Positions 12,201 to 24,091 of a stretch of DNA of 64,000 nucleotides are shown piece after piece. The position numbers and the translations under genes were made by a program. This DNA comes from Athripsodes cinereus (taxonomy: Eukaryota; Arthropoda; Insecta; Trichoptera; Leptoceridae): NCBI GenBank assembly GCA_947579605.1, contig OX388307.1:17027237-17091236 (forward strand). Direction: 5' to 3'. Position 1 is the first letter of the stretch. Every line of letters starts with the position of its first letter. The notes beneath the pieces are model-generated. The model saw only the letters and a program-made list of their open reading frames with translations, was not told where the DNA came from and did no database searches.

Positions 12201-13441
12201 TCACAATTTATGACACAAGCATCTCTCCCGTTTAGTAACTAACAACTGTATGTGTGTCATAAAATGCTCTTCCAATATGATCCATAATTATATATGTACA
12301 TATTATACTATACTATATACAATGATCAAACAGTTAATACTAATTACATGGTCTGCAAGAATAGAAATGATCAAATAAGTAGATAGATCGGTAAGATAAA
12401 AACAGTAAAGATAGATTCGACCTGTGACACAACTGAAACGTCTTCACTGCTCCAATTTACATTTCCTACATCGGCTTTTTTTACGAAAATTCATTCACAC
12501 GTCGAGTTACTTAGACAACTATGAAACAAAGTAGGTACCTACCCATACAATATACACGCAATTTCAGAACACTAGGTAAATAGTTTGCCTGCTAAGCAAT
12601 ATACAATTTATATGAAATATGAACCAACCAATTACTAATGTGACCAACTTTTAAACACCAATAAATAAGACGCAAATAATATTGTTTGTGATAAAGGGGA
12701 TATTAGCATGTCCAATCAAACATATTGTAAAAATCAAAACAAAACTATTTTTCTCCAACTTTTCAGAGAAAGGGCGTGTCCATGATTGCTACAGGAGACA
12801 TTGCTTCATTGAATGGGGGCATTTGAATTTGACAATATAGAGAGATGTCTTATTTATTTCAATTGTCTAATTTGTTACCAATACTTAACAATTCTAATTT
12901 TGCATCCAATTGGACACGTGTACCTATAGGATTGACTTTTGGGCCTGGCACTGCCCAGTAACTCTAAATTTAAACATTTTCCTTTTCATGGCTGGCGTAA
13001 AATTGTTATTGGATTGCCCAAAGATTATATTAATGTGTGTAATAAATTCACGATGCATAATATGAGGGCGAGTACCTATGTAATTTTATCCGGTGAGTAC
13101 TCGTTACTATGTTGGATGATAAATCATTGGCATTGCGAGTAGTCAGTACTCAGTAGCACACATTATACGTAATTGGTCTTACGGCCAGTTCCATAAAAAT
13201 AGACAGTCACTTTAATATTTAAAGATTTTTTCCACATGTTTCATAAAAAATAAAGTTAAAGGGAAATAGTTTATTTGCTACGCTACGCAGCAATGGTTAC
13301 CAGGATAATTTATATCAAAAAAAGTTGCCACACATTATTGTAAATATTGTATTTAATTCTTTTTTTATTATTTGTTTATTTTATTTTCTTTATTTTTGAT
13401 TATTTGGGTAGGCATAAACCTATATATTTTTTTTATGTTAT
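9296..13441. other. AT-rich non-coding stretch
   Basis: Apart from a LINE coding scrap at 10913-11006, nothing recognisable was seen. Single CACGTG hexamers occur at scattered places (for example near 10677, 11785 and 12914). Short frames here have no known motifs and biased composition. Confidence 0.5.
10913..11006 (-). pseudogene. Short LINE ORF2 C-terminal scrap
   Basis: The minus strand reads RTIRKELKWFGHVERVVDIK. The WFGHVER block is a hallmark of the post-RT region of RTE/BovB-like and related LINE proteins. The segment is more GC-rich than its surroundings and ends abruptly; it happens to be followed by a GTTAGT that looks like a splice donor, which is probably chance. Confidence 0.45.
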
Positions 13442-13592
13442 GTTATAGGGTTGACTGGAAGACGTTGCTCAGCAACAAGTCCGCCTTTTGGCCTAATTTT
13501 GTTATTTGTCACGTTTTGTAATGTTGTATTATTATTGTTTATGTATTTGTGAAAAATTATGGTCAATAAAGATTTATTTATTTATTTAATGA
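13442..13592 (+). mobile_element. LINE 3' end
   Basis: The stretch contains GGTTGACTGGAAGACGTTGC, then CAGCAACAAGTCCGCC, AATAAAG and a (TTTA)n tail. This is the 3' UTR signature (GTTGGTAGAGAT...AAGGCCGCC type) of CR1/Jockey-like LINEs abundant in Lepidoptera. An inverse-oriented relative is at 53395-53530. It is 5'-truncated and non-coding. Confidence 0.7.
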
Positions 13593-13892
13593 CATCTGGT
13601 GTACAGAAATTTAACTGAATCAAAATTTCTAAATTTAAAGTTAATTAATGAAACTAAAATGTCACTGAAGTTCCTTTATCTTTTATGAAACCGAGTAGGT
13701 ACTAGCATAATTGGAATATACCTACCACATGATATATCAGATAACTAATACGAGTCTAACCTAATTCCACAAAAAAAAATTAACACGTACGTACGAAAAT
13801 AATTACCTATACGATTATTTATCGACGATAACGAACTATGGTAAAAAGGAGATACACGTTTATCGTTACTTGATACATAATAACCGCATTGT

Positions 13893-13995
13893 GAAGATTT
13901 TTATTTATTTATTCATTCTTTACTGTACATTGATCACAATGCATATTTTTATAGAGAAATGCATTCAAATCATATCGCAAAGGCAATAAACTCGC
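13893..13995 (-). mobile_element. LINE 3' end
   Basis: On the minus strand it reads GTTGGCGAGTTTATTGCC, TTGCGATATG, then ATCAATGTACAGTAAAGAAT and (AAAT)n. The same block occurs at 51725-51862 on the plus strand. It is a short 5'-truncated insertion. Confidence 0.65.
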
Positions 13996-14088
13996 CAACT
14001 ATAAAGTCAACTTCTTCTAAAGAATCCAAAAATAAAATTAAAACTCTTATAAAATTTATAAAATAAGCATACGTACACATATAATATA

Positions 14089-14180
14089 CTACTACTACTA
14101 CTATACCATCACGGCATATCCCACAAGTGGGGTAGCCAGCAGACCAACTGCATGTAAGAAACATGCAAGCTGTCCTCTCC
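14089..14180 (-). mobile_element. SINE-like retroposon, copy 2
   Basis: On the plus strand it starts with (TAC)n, then ATACCATCACGGCATATCCC, ACAAGTGGGGTAGCC and ends after AACATGCAAGCTGTCCTCTC. It is a 5'-truncated member of the family described at 7894. Confidence 0.8.
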
Positions 14181-17100
14181 TATACACATATAATATGACG
14201 TATAAAAAATATTGTAACACGATTACCTATCAATTCAATGAAATATATTTTGATATTTATTCACTCTGGAATTTGTCAATCATTCTATTTAAAGAATATC
14301 TTGTCAATATTTTGGGTCTGAGAAAATATTATCTGCGTTTTATAGATATAGGTAAATATTTACAAATAGCAAACCTCTAATAACTCAAAGAATATTTAAG
14401 ATAAACTTGACTATGTATTGTAGGTATAGAAAGTATTTTTCTCATTCACATAATATCTTATTCACGCACGCGCCATGATTGCATAAACGTTTAACAATTG
14501 GAAGACATCGCATTTAGCTATATACTTGCCCTCTGTACATTGAATTGTATTTAACTAATAATTTTGTGATACTTTGTATTGATTTATAATGCACCAATGC
14601 ACAGTGAATAATAAAATAAACAATACAAGAAGCATTCTATCTTCGAATTATAAATAACCTAAATGTGAAAAACAAGAAAAATATATATGAGAATCTGCAA
14701 TAGGTAGATACCTAATAGTGTTTGGAAGACAAGACTAAAACAAAATCCAATAAATACCTAACAACATTACGTTATAACTAATAATCTATATAGAGTGTAG
14801 GTACCTACCTCAACTAAATATATTTATGTATTGTATATTGTGATAATCTCAAAACTAGAGAGCATTTTGGTGGACTATTAATTTTCTTCCAAGAATTGCT
14901 TATAGCGGGTCGACTGACCTCCTTTATTATAGGTACTACACAAGCATGTACATATGTACATGACTACACTGTATCATAATAATACATAGAGAATAGAGAT
15001 AGACACTAGACAGGTACATCGCAATACACCTACAATATGAGGAGTAGGTATATATAGCGTTTAGTTTCAATATACGTACTGTATTTATTTTCATTACTTG
15101 GATGTTCCGTGAACTCCCCGGCGAACTTCTCTTCTGTATGTTTTCAATGTCCTGTAAATGGTACCTAAGTATTATTAAAAAATATCGAATAGGTAATTTA
15201 ACATCTTAAATTCAGCAATGAGGTATGTCACCCATTCTCGATGTCTTAATTTTTGTTGGCACTTGGCCCACTGATTACCCAACTTGTGGAAGATGCGATG
15301 CTGCGATGTGAAAGATAAATTTGTTCAACACGTAATACACAAATTTGAACTAGGAAAACGGTCAATAAAAATGTGTAAAATCATTATATTATAATTATTA
15401 TAACTGTATGAATATGAGGGGTTTCCATGAGTGCGCGGTACATGACAGGCGAGCACCTTCTCGGTGCATTGCATTGCGTTGGTTCAATCAGCTGATGCGT
15501 TATACCATTTAAGTATGTACTCACCGCCTTGTCCCCTACATCACAAGCAAAGGTCAAAGACATCAAAACAACAAACCCGATGTACTACACACACACACAA
15601 TCATATCTACTCAATAGTAAAATTGAAAATGAACAATATCAAACATTACGTATGTTTCATGTTGTATATTTTGACTGTTTTTGAGATAAAGTTATTTAAC
15701 TTTTTATTATGTAATAACGATTTGATAACCCAAATAATCCATTACATTTTATCCGTGTTATGGTTAAGGGCGCATTGTCACAATAACAAATGAATATGGA
15801 AAAATTTAGTGTTTGACACAGAAATATAAGATTTATGTTTTATTAATATAGATATAGGTACCTACTTCACACTTTATGCACTAGGTATATTATTCCTCCA
15901 TATTGTAATGAACATAATTATCTCAATTACCATAAACATATAAGGTATAAAAATATTTAAATAATTTTTGTAGTGACAATAAACTTCACTTTGTTTCTAA
16001 ACTGCAGATTTTGAATTATCTCATTACCAAAAAGAAATTATAAAACGTACATAATGCATTTAACGAGGTGACTTTAATACGCATTTTCTATGAATCAATA
16101 ATACTTCAATGGCATACATAGAATAAAAAGCATGTTTACAAAAGATTAAAAGGCGGGCTTATCACATGCACAATTTTTTTCAGCCAACCCGAACAAAAAC
16201 ACACAAATTAATAATGAATAAAAGTGTAAATTTGAAATGCTTTTAACAAACTGAAAAAAAATGAAATGCTTAGATAGTTAAACGTTATTTCTTGCGTAGT
16301 AACAATAGCACAAAAGTCACAAGAAAATTTCAACGTAATAATAGATATTAATAATTAGAATAGCAATGTTACAATACAATAGCTTTGCAGATCTCTGTTC
16401 TTTTCAAAGTACCATGCCTACACATTAAACAATGTACCTATACATTCGATACATGGGTACAGGTACAGTGTACGTATATATACTTAATTATAATACAATG
16501 TACATAGGTACAAATTATATTCAATACTAGCTTCAAAGCCGGATTCTCACATAATATTAGAAATGCTGATATTAATAAAATTAAACTGAAGACAGCCTAA
16601 GCATAGGTATACTCGTATTTTAATAACCAAGTATCTGTGAAATAAAGACATTATTTGAAAAATGGCAATACCTTAATATTTTTGACAGTTATATATTTAT
16701 TTACATACCGTAAATATAACACGAAAAGTCGATAATTTTATTTTTCATAATTCTTTTATTCTAAAGCCTGTTCAAATAGGATATTGTAGATATACCTAGA
16801 ACAAGTTATTTTTCTACTATAAAAGTGTCCATGGGAACATAATACACATAAACATACATAATAGTTATTAACTGACTAAAATATTTATGCAAGGATTATA
16901 AAAATCTGTATTACATATTAGTAAATTCATGTAAAATAATATAATATCTATTTCATATACAGTACCTACATATTATTCACTACACTAGCTCTAGCAGCTG
17001 TAGGTTATGTATATATTTTTATATTGTAAATATGGATGTGTAAGTACATCTACGTTAGTGGCGTGTCTAAGGTTTTCATTCTGGGTAGGCCCACCTTCAA

Positions 17101-17361
17101 TAATTTTAAGTATGAATAAGCTATTTATTAAAACAAAGAATATAAAACAGGTAAGGTGGAAGAAATCGCATATGCTATAAGCTCGCTTTAAGATAAATTC
17201 TCTGTAAACACAATGTTTGTATTACAATTTTTGATGCCAATTAAGTTTCATTTATTTATATAAATCACTCGTAAACGAGTGAATGTACTTCAGGAATACA
17301 AGGCAGGAATGTAAGCTGAAAGATCAATAGTTCCACTTCAAAATAAAATAACCGTAAGTTT
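14181..17361. other. AT-rich non-coding stretch
   Basis: No coding region recognised. It includes a partial LINE tail near 14511-14632 (resembling the 51725 family) and the SINE fragment at 15203. The open frame around 15464-15793 has no recognisable domain and is judged non-coding. Confidence 0.5.
15203..15303 (+). mobile_element. SINE-like retroposon, diverged copy 3
   Basis: It contains ATCTTAAATTCAGCAATGAG, CACCCATTCTCGATGTC, and a degraded CAACTTGTGGAAGATGCGAT tail. Several internal deletions mark it as an old copy. Confidence 0.65.
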
Positions 17362-17665
17362 TTGAGTGTCCTTTAAAAGGAAAGTGTTCGAAAAAATAAA
17401 GATATTTTTATCTTATTTCATCGATGAGGTTTGCCACCCATCCTGAATGTCTCAATTATTTGTTGGCACGGAGAGGCAGTTTGAATGTTCATTACATATA
17501 GCTGAGCCCGTAGACAATTTGTACTTAGCGATCGTCTACTGGCGAACTTTTCGAATTGTTGCAGTTATTGACGAAAATTCGTTTGTAGGCGATCGCCAAG
17601 TACAAATTGTCTACGGGCTCTGGTCTGCTGGCTAACCTTCTTGTGGAATACGCCGTAATGGTATA
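17362..17665 (+). mobile_element. SINE-like retroposon, copy 4, carrying a MITE
   Basis: This copy extends further 5' than most (TTTTTGAGTGTCCTTTAAAA, GTGTTCGAAAAA), then has the conserved ATGAGGTTTGCCACCC block. It is interrupted at 17503 by a 117-bp palindromic MITE and resumes with TGGTCTGCTGGCTAACC and a TGGTAT end. Confidence 0.8.
17504..17620. mobile_element. 117-bp palindromic MITE inside a SINE-like copy
   Basis: Arms starting GAGCCCGTAGACAATTTG and ending CAAATTGTCTACGGGCTC pair over about 40 bp with a few mismatches, leaving a short centre. The interrupted SINE-like sequence reads on at both sides. No clear target duplication longer than one or two bases is visible. Confidence 0.8.
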
Positions 17666-18004
17666 AAAATAAAGCGATAAAAAATAAATACTTAGCATTT
17701 GACTCAATACACATTTATAATGGTCACCAATTCAAGAACTGATAGGTGGTACTGTCCAATGTTACAGAACTCATGTGATCGGTAGACGGCCGATCCACAC
17801 AGTGAGCCGTGATCTACGGAACATCGCAAAAAGCTGGGGTTTTATTCTTTCTCTATTCTCGCGATATCGCATATTATACTTCCAACTAGTAGGTATAATG
17901 TTATAATCGTAAAACGTGACCAACTATTAGTCGAACCAAGGAGCAACTAAACACTAACAGTAGAATTATTATTTTACTCTATTCTTAAAGAATATTTTCT
18001 TGCA

Positions 18005-18145
18005 GTACCTTTTTCTACAATGTACCGGGTAAGTATCCGGTACTTTTACCGAATAACCGATACTTTATTACCAAAATAATATTCGCAAAACATTCGCATA
18101 TTTTTTTTGCGAATAGGAATGCGAATACGAATATTCGTTACATCA
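18005..18145 (+). mobile_element. Fragment of 'TACCGGGTA' repeat family
   Basis: It carries TTTTTCTACAATGTACCGGG, GGTACTTTTACCGAATAACC and the end ATATTCGTTACATCA. The same core recurs at 22.96-23.2 kb (inverse), 23.48-24.0 kb, 33.67-34.07 kb and 42.10-42.35 kb. It looks like a terminal part of a non-autonomous DNA transposon. Confidence 0.6.
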
Positions 18146-18752
18146 CTAGTATAGTACGCGACTGCTCGCGATATTTAAAATGATCGTATTGTCACGTACT
18201 GCGTGAAATTGAATCATTTTTTTAATTATTTTTAAGCCTGGAAACCTCAGGTAAAACTTGGCTTTTCGGTTTGTATAAAAGACACGCTACTGATCTGCGA
18301 ATACAACTCTTACTAATATATTATGAATATGGCATTATGTGTGTATGTATGTAGGCATTTGTATGTATCACAGTATGGGCATGAAACTAGTATTGGGCAC
18401 AGTGCACAGTATCACTGCTAGCTACCTATCCGAGTATAACACAACATGGGCATGATGTAGTCGTGGTGTGCTATATACACGTTATTACATACATTTGAGA
18501 TATGATAGATACAGGCGGAGTGTCAATATGTATTAGTGTAACAACACATAAGCAGACACATCTGATTGTACATACATACATAACAGGTATAACCATACAA
18601 ACTTACAAGTAGTATGCAAGAACACAAGTTGCGCAAACACTTTATTGATCAGAAAAAAAAATCATGAGATAAGAATCCTTTAGGGTCCTCTACTTCTTTA
18701 ATTAAATAACTGAAAGAGAAAGATAGAACCTATAAGAGGTTTGGAAGTCTAG

Positions 18753-19061
18753 TCTGAACACGTCAAAAACGAAGAAGTGTTAACCAGGGTAGGCGAAAAA
18801 AGGCAACTCCTCAAAAGAATCAGCCAACAACGAGCTAACTGGATTGGCCACAACATCAGGCACCTGGGACTGCTCATCGCCATCGCAGAGGGTAGGACCG
18901 AAGGCACAAATGGCAGAGGCCTACCAAGAGACGCTTATATGGACCACCTGAAGAGGGACATGAACTGTGGCTCATACGTAGAGCTGAAGAGACTGGCTGA
19001 GAATAGGGAGGAATGGAGAAGAAAATCCAAACTCGTTGCAGACCAATCCAATGGATTGTAA
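18753..19061 (+). pseudogene. RTE-like LINE ORF2 C-terminus, truncated copy
   Basis: The frame from about 18753 reads to a stop at 19059-19061, with VLTRVGEKRQLLKRI, RANWIGHNIRHLGLL, and a C-terminal CGSYVELKRLAENREEW. It is a close copy of the last third of the element at 61829-62645 and is truncated at its 5' end inside the coding region. The RT domain is missing. Confidence 0.85.
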
Positions 19062-19245
19062 CTCATTATATAGTTAACGTAGACACGGTACCAATCAGTT
19101 CGCTGAACTTTAGTGCGACAAATCTCCGCCTGCTTAACTTAAGAACTTTCTTAACAGACAACAATATCGGTCAAAAAAAACAGCAGAACGTGTAGACTGT
19201 AGATTATGATTATAATTCTTTGCGTTCACAAATTTGTTGTGTGGA

Positions 19246-19292
19246 GTTGGTCCGCTGGTTACCCCATTAGTGGTATATATGCCATGATGGTA
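19246..19292 (+). mobile_element. SINE-like retroposon tail, copy 5
   Basis: Only the 3' part is left: TTGGTCCGCTGGTTACCCC, TAGTGG, GCCATGATGG. It lies 180 bp after the RTE-like fragment. Confidence 0.55.
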
Positions 19293-19400
19293 TGTATGTG
19301 TGTGTTAGTGAGTTTGGAGATCCAAACCTTCAAACAAAGTTCATTTCTCCATCAGGAACTCTGCAAGAACTTTGAACACATTTCTTGTTTCCTATATATG

Positions 19401-19425
19401 TATATGTGTGTGTGTGTGTGTGTGT
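19401..19425. repeat. (TG)n microsatellite
   Basis: About ten uninterrupted TG units follow a TATATG run. Confidence 0.95.
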
Positions 19426-20622
19426 TGTTGTGTTGGCCATTTGTGGAATGGTCCTGATGATACACATGTACATACACAATGTTGAAACATGACATCTTTT
19501 CAACAAATCCAAACTGTCTATTCTGGCGACGAGCCGAGTCTCATACCATATATTATGCAAAGGCATGAGCCAAGTCTCTGCCCGACTATACGCAGTAAAA
19601 TGTAGTTTTTCTTGCGGTAGTTTTTCCACAAAACGGAATAAATTTATTCATCAAATTCCCAATTTCAATTTCAAAAAAAATATTACCCGATAACAATTTC
19701 TCTCTACAAACAAAAACCAAATATTCAAGTAAATAAATTTGAATATCTAGGAAATGAGGTAACTATTTGGTACATCTAGTTGGTATTGCAGATTATTATG
19801 TAGGTATGTGATGTGTTATTAATATCAATCCAGAAATTGAAAGGGAAATAAATATAAGGTAGATACCTATAAGAAATACGCAAAAGTAGCAAAGTATGTT
19901 ATGTTACTCGAGTCGTGTATACTTATACCACAGTGCTATGTAAGTAGGTATGTATTCTCTACTTAGGGGTAGGGAGTAGTGTAACTGTGTACTATATAGG
20001 TAGTACACACTGTGTAATCTACTTTAAGGCAAGGGCTGACAGGAAAACTCCAAAGAGAACAAAGAAATGAAGCATCACAAGGGCAGTACAATCATACTAG
20101 TGATTTTCTAATCCTGTCAACATATTCGCCAATTTGTTTGGCTTTACTGCAACATTGACCTAATGGGAGTGCAGTACAATTTGTTATCAAAAACTATGTG
20201 CCAAATTCAAAATAATAATACTCCATAACGTTAATGGTCTCTTTTCTAATTATACTTTAATATTGCACATCCTATATACATGTTAAAGCAATAAAAATAT
20301 CTTAACAGTAAAAAAAATAATGTTCTTCAAGTCTGCAGAGCAAAAGATGTTATGTATATATATATACCTAAGCATAACATAAAGAAACAATGGTGATTGG
20401 TGTACAAAGGTGTACTTCTAGTATATAGACCATCAATATATTATACCTACTGAATCAACATCAACATGCTTTTATAATTTATCTGAACAATGCATCTACA
20501 AATGAGGAACTTACGGGAATTATGAACATATATGTTTTAGAACCAACGCTCATTTAAAACTGATAGATCAATACGAAATTATATTGGTCTCATTACCAAT
20601 TTTAATGTACCGCAATATATCC

Positions 20623-20646
20623 ATATTGGTGGATATCCACCAATAT
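20623..20646. repeat. Perfect 24-bp palindrome
   Basis: The half-site ATATTGGTGGAT is followed directly by its exact complement with no spacer. Confidence 0.9.
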
Positions 20647-20872
20647 ACAAGGTCAAAATTCAGGTCACAAATATTTGAGACTTTGATAAGAGGCTGACTC
20701 CGTTGTAACGGTTTTCCTTCCCTTTTCCTTTCCTCCTTCATGAGCGCTTCATCTTTGTTTTAGTTTTTTCTATAAGCTTAGAATACCTGCTGATAATTTT
20801 GATTCACATATGCAAAAACTTTAATTAAGTAATAATATTATTTACATTTAAAAAAAATGTGTATATGTAAGT

Positions 20873-20893
20873 ATGTGTGTGTGTGTGTGTGTG

Positions 20894-20933
<40 letters not shown>

Positions 20934-20938
20934 GGTGT
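20873..20938. repeat. (GT)n/(GA)n microsatellite
   Basis: Two GT tracts separated by a GAGG interruption are followed by a GA tract. Confidence 0.95.
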
Positions 20939-21261
20939 ATATGTATATGTGTATAATGTGTCAACGAAAATTTGTAATATTACTGCAAACTGTTTTGGTT
21001 TATTTATTATGTAACTCATACCTTGTAATGTTTATTGTTTAACTGTTTGTTTGCATAAAATAAAATAAAATAAAATAAAAAAAAAATATAATAATAGAAA
21101 TGCTAACAATAAAAATTTACTCCCCCAGAGTGACATTTTGTTAAACTTCTAACTAAAAAAATATTCAGAACATTGCAACAATTATTAAAGGTTTTTTTAT
21201 TTAAAGTTTTAGACCATTAGAAATCTCACGGAATAATTCAAGCACAACCTTAGTTAGCAAA

Positions 21262-21338
21262 GAGCGCCCTTGAGGTGGATATTTTTTCACAAAACGGCGC
21301 TTTACAAATCATCCAAATAATAATAATAATTAGACATA
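21262..21338 (+). mobile_element. Short retroposon 3' end with (TAA)n tail
   Basis: It contains GAGCGCCCTTGAGGTGGA, AAACGGCGC and AAATCATCCAA followed by (ATA)n. Related copies are at 33285-33355 (+) and 52571-52625 (-). Confidence 0.65.
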
Positions 21339-22090
21339 ATGGTGAACCCACTTACATTGAGTATATACACCACATAGGTCTTGATTTCTTAATTATTTCA
21401 CACTTTGAGCTTATATGGGAGAACTATGATCAGTTATTATCCATTACACATTATTTATATCCTGACATAGCTTAAACATTAAATTATAAAGATCAAAATA
21501 AACATAGAAAACAAAATAATATCCCAAACATAAATACTACAATCGTATATTGTGAATAGGATTTACACAAATGCTCTGATTTGTATCAACTTTGACAATA
21601 TTATATCTATGTAATTTGTTATCATTCTATCCTGATACACGTATAGTCCAAATTTAATCAGTGACAAACGAGTAACAGTCTAATACGATATGACTATGTG
21701 GGGCGACACATCACTCACTATCCACAATATTATAATACATACATTATTATCTAAGTATATAAATTAATATCAATCATGTACAAGCACAATCCTTCTTAAT
21801 TCCATGTTTACACCGATTGCTGAGACAGCATTTTGAGCTCATAGTTATTTCTAAATGAATATTATTACAGACATATTCAACTAACACAACAAAGCAGATG
21901 GGGAATATTGCATTGCAAACCAGAGTCAGATAGTTCAACGATATAATAATAAAAGTGTGTCGAACATCCTAGCCCGACATAGAGCGAGTCAGCTCTCAGC
22001 TGGTGATATAATAATAACATCAACTACTCACCTCTACACACTTATACTAACAGGCCACATTATTATACTACGTTTCAAATGACAACTTAC

Positions 22091-22300
22091 CATTCCACAA
22101 CCCTAGCAATGAGAAAAACCGCTTCAATACTTTTACGCTATAAAATAACACTATTATATTCAGGTTTTATCCTTCTGTAAGGCATTATCACTCAAAAATC
22201 AAAGTTCGTTCAAACAAAGAGTCTTCACAAGACGCTGCCTAGTACTCTCTTCCGCGCAGAACCGAACACCGCGCACACGAGCGAACCAAAGCGAACTATT
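22091..22300 (-). other. Candidate first non-coding exon / promoter of a leftward gene
   Basis: The segment around 22200-22300 is clearly more GC-rich than its surroundings and carries repeated TTCGCT/GAACCG motifs on the minus strand. Reading leftward it ends at a strong splice donor, GGAATG|GTAAGTTG, at 22091. Only a short upstream ORF is present. This fits a 5' UTR exon whose first intron covers part or all of 1-22090. No downstream exon was recognised, so it is a proposal only. Confidence 0.3.
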
Positions 22301-22826
22301 CTTTTATTTGTATATATTGAGCAGTCTCCGTCAGCTGTTACTATTATGAACCGTTCTGTGATTGGATAATCAATTACAAATTCTTCCTCATAAAAATCCA
22401 AGACAAGTCTTTTTATTCTATCTCTTGTGGCGTACTTTCTCTTTCTAATGTTGAAAGCCTTTATGAAGTTGACCTTGATTATACATAATTACAAATATCA
22501 AGCTCATTTGTAGGTGTCACTAACATTAAACAAAACATAACAGTAACAATATATATCTTTAGCTTTCTGATACTATTCTTTTACCAAAATAAATTTATAT
22601 TTTTCATTTAAAAGTTAACTATTCACAAATGTCAAAAATGTGGACGTACGTGTATTCCTACACATTTATTTATGTCGTGAATTCTAAAAGCGACGCTCAT
22701 TGGTTGAAAACCAGCTGTTCACAAAAACAAATACAAGGTGGTTCGTTAACAACTTACTAGATGTCGCTTATGAACAAGGCTAAAAAACTTTGCTTTTAAC
22801 CATAGAGACGACGCTACACACTAGAT

Positions 22827-24091
22827 CAGAGGCTCCCAAACTTTTTTCTCAAAATTTTGCTACATTAGTCTTATTTTTCATAATTCTGTTGTTTCATATT
22901 TAAAGTTCTTCCACCCACCTCCTCCCGTCGCATAGGAATTTGAAGCAGAATAATATTCTAAATATTTATTTACTCACAGTTTTCTACAATGTAACGGATA
23001 TTTGTACTATTGTTTATGTTGATACCGGATATTATTTTAAAAATATTACCTGTTAAAATTTCTACCTCCCGTTGCCAAATTTTCAAAATGGTATAGGAAT
23101 ATAAATTAAATATTTCAAAAACTCGGTTTTCTCAAAAATATTTACTCGAATCATTAAATATGTGAGACTTTTTCCGAATATCCTATACTTTATTTTATCC
23201 GATAGCAATATTCGGGCATTTCGGTTGGACACAGCCCATTCATTTCGGTATAGCCTTGCAGCTATATTTTTACCATATTCCCAAAACTCGAAAAAAATGT
23301 GAAGATTTGATTTAACTATGGATTCGTAGACCCCTGGGGGCAGTGTGACCAGATTTGGAGTTTCCTACTTTTTTGGTAGTTTTTGAGGCATTTGCATATA
23401 TGTTTAGTAGTTTTTATTTCTTTGGTAGTTTTTAGTAGTTTTTGGTAGTTTTTTGGTAGTTTTTGTATTTAGTCGGTAATTGGTAGATAAATTATCGGGT
23501 ACTTAGGAAAAGTACCCGATACTTACTGATCGAAAATAATTGTCGGTACAAATACCGAGTACATTGTAGAAAAAGGTACTGCGAGAAAATATTGTTGAAG
23601 AAAACCGAGGAGTTTTTGAAATACTTCAAATTCCTATACCATTTTAAAAATTCGGCGACGGGGGAGGGTAGAAATTTAAGCGAGTAACTTTTTTCAGTAG
23701 TCGGTATGAAAGTATCCGGAAAGTAAACAACAGTCGGTACAAATACCGGGTACATTTTAGAAAAAGGTTCTGCGAGAAAATATTGTTGAAGAAAACCGAG
23801 GAGTTTTGAAATATTTCAAATTCCTATACCATTTTGAAAATTCGGCGACGGGGGAGTAGAAATTTAAGCGAATAACTTTTTTCAATTAGTTGGTACAAAT
23901 ACCCGGTAAAAAGGTACTGTGATAAAATATTGTTTAAAAAAACCGAGGAGTTCTTGAAATACTTCAAATTCCTATACCATTTTAAGAATTTAGTAGTTTT
24001 TGATTTCCCCATTATTTAGTAGTTTTTGAAAATAAAATCTGGTCACACTGCCTGGGGGTACGGTCCATCTGGACCACTTTGGGAATCAATG
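22827..24091. mobile_element. Outer hAT-type non-autonomous element
   Basis: The left end CAGAGGCTCCCAAACTT and the right end (inverse) CATTGATTCCCAAAGTGG match the common 'CAGxGxTTCCCAAA' hAT terminus. The flanks cactagat (22819-22826) and gactagat (24092-24099) are an 8-bp target duplication with one mismatch. It contains an inverse copy of the TACCGGGTA family at about 22960-23215 and a second hAT-type element at 23341-24050. No transposase is present. Confidence 0.8.
23341..24050. mobile_element. Inner hAT-type element nested in the outer one
   Basis: Termini CAGTGTGACCAGATTT and AAATCTGGTCACACTG are inverted repeats. A perfect 8-bp target duplication CCTGGGGG is at 23333-23340 and 24051-24058. 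The interior holds three tandem, imperfect copies (roughly 150-230 bp) of a segment with GGTAC-AAATACCGGGTACATT, AAAACCGAGGAGTTTTTGAA, ATTCCTATACCATTTT and TTCGGCGACGGGGG. Next to the ends are repeats of TTTAGTAGTTTTTGGTAG, perhaps subterminal transposase sites. Confidence 0.9.

Larger units (their letters stand above)
19430..22090. other. AT-rich non-coding stretch
   Basis: No coding region recognised. It holds a perfect 24-bp palindrome at 20623, a GT-rich microsatellite at 20873, a LINE-like tail with (AAAAT)n ending near 21085 and a short retroposon at 21262. Confidence 0.5.

Noticed and set aside
15464..15793. 109-residue open frame on the plus strand
   Set aside because: No domain, low-complexity hydrophobic composition and no splice or start context; the base composition is that of the surrounding non-coding DNA.
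19330..19629. 99-residue open frame on the minus strand
   Set aside because: It runs through the (TG)n microsatellite and yields Thr-His repeats; no sign of coding selection.
23492..24012. Two similar minus-strand frames with FLKWYRNLKYFKN
   Set aside because: The similarity comes from the tandem non-coding repeats within the inner hAT element, not from a protein family.
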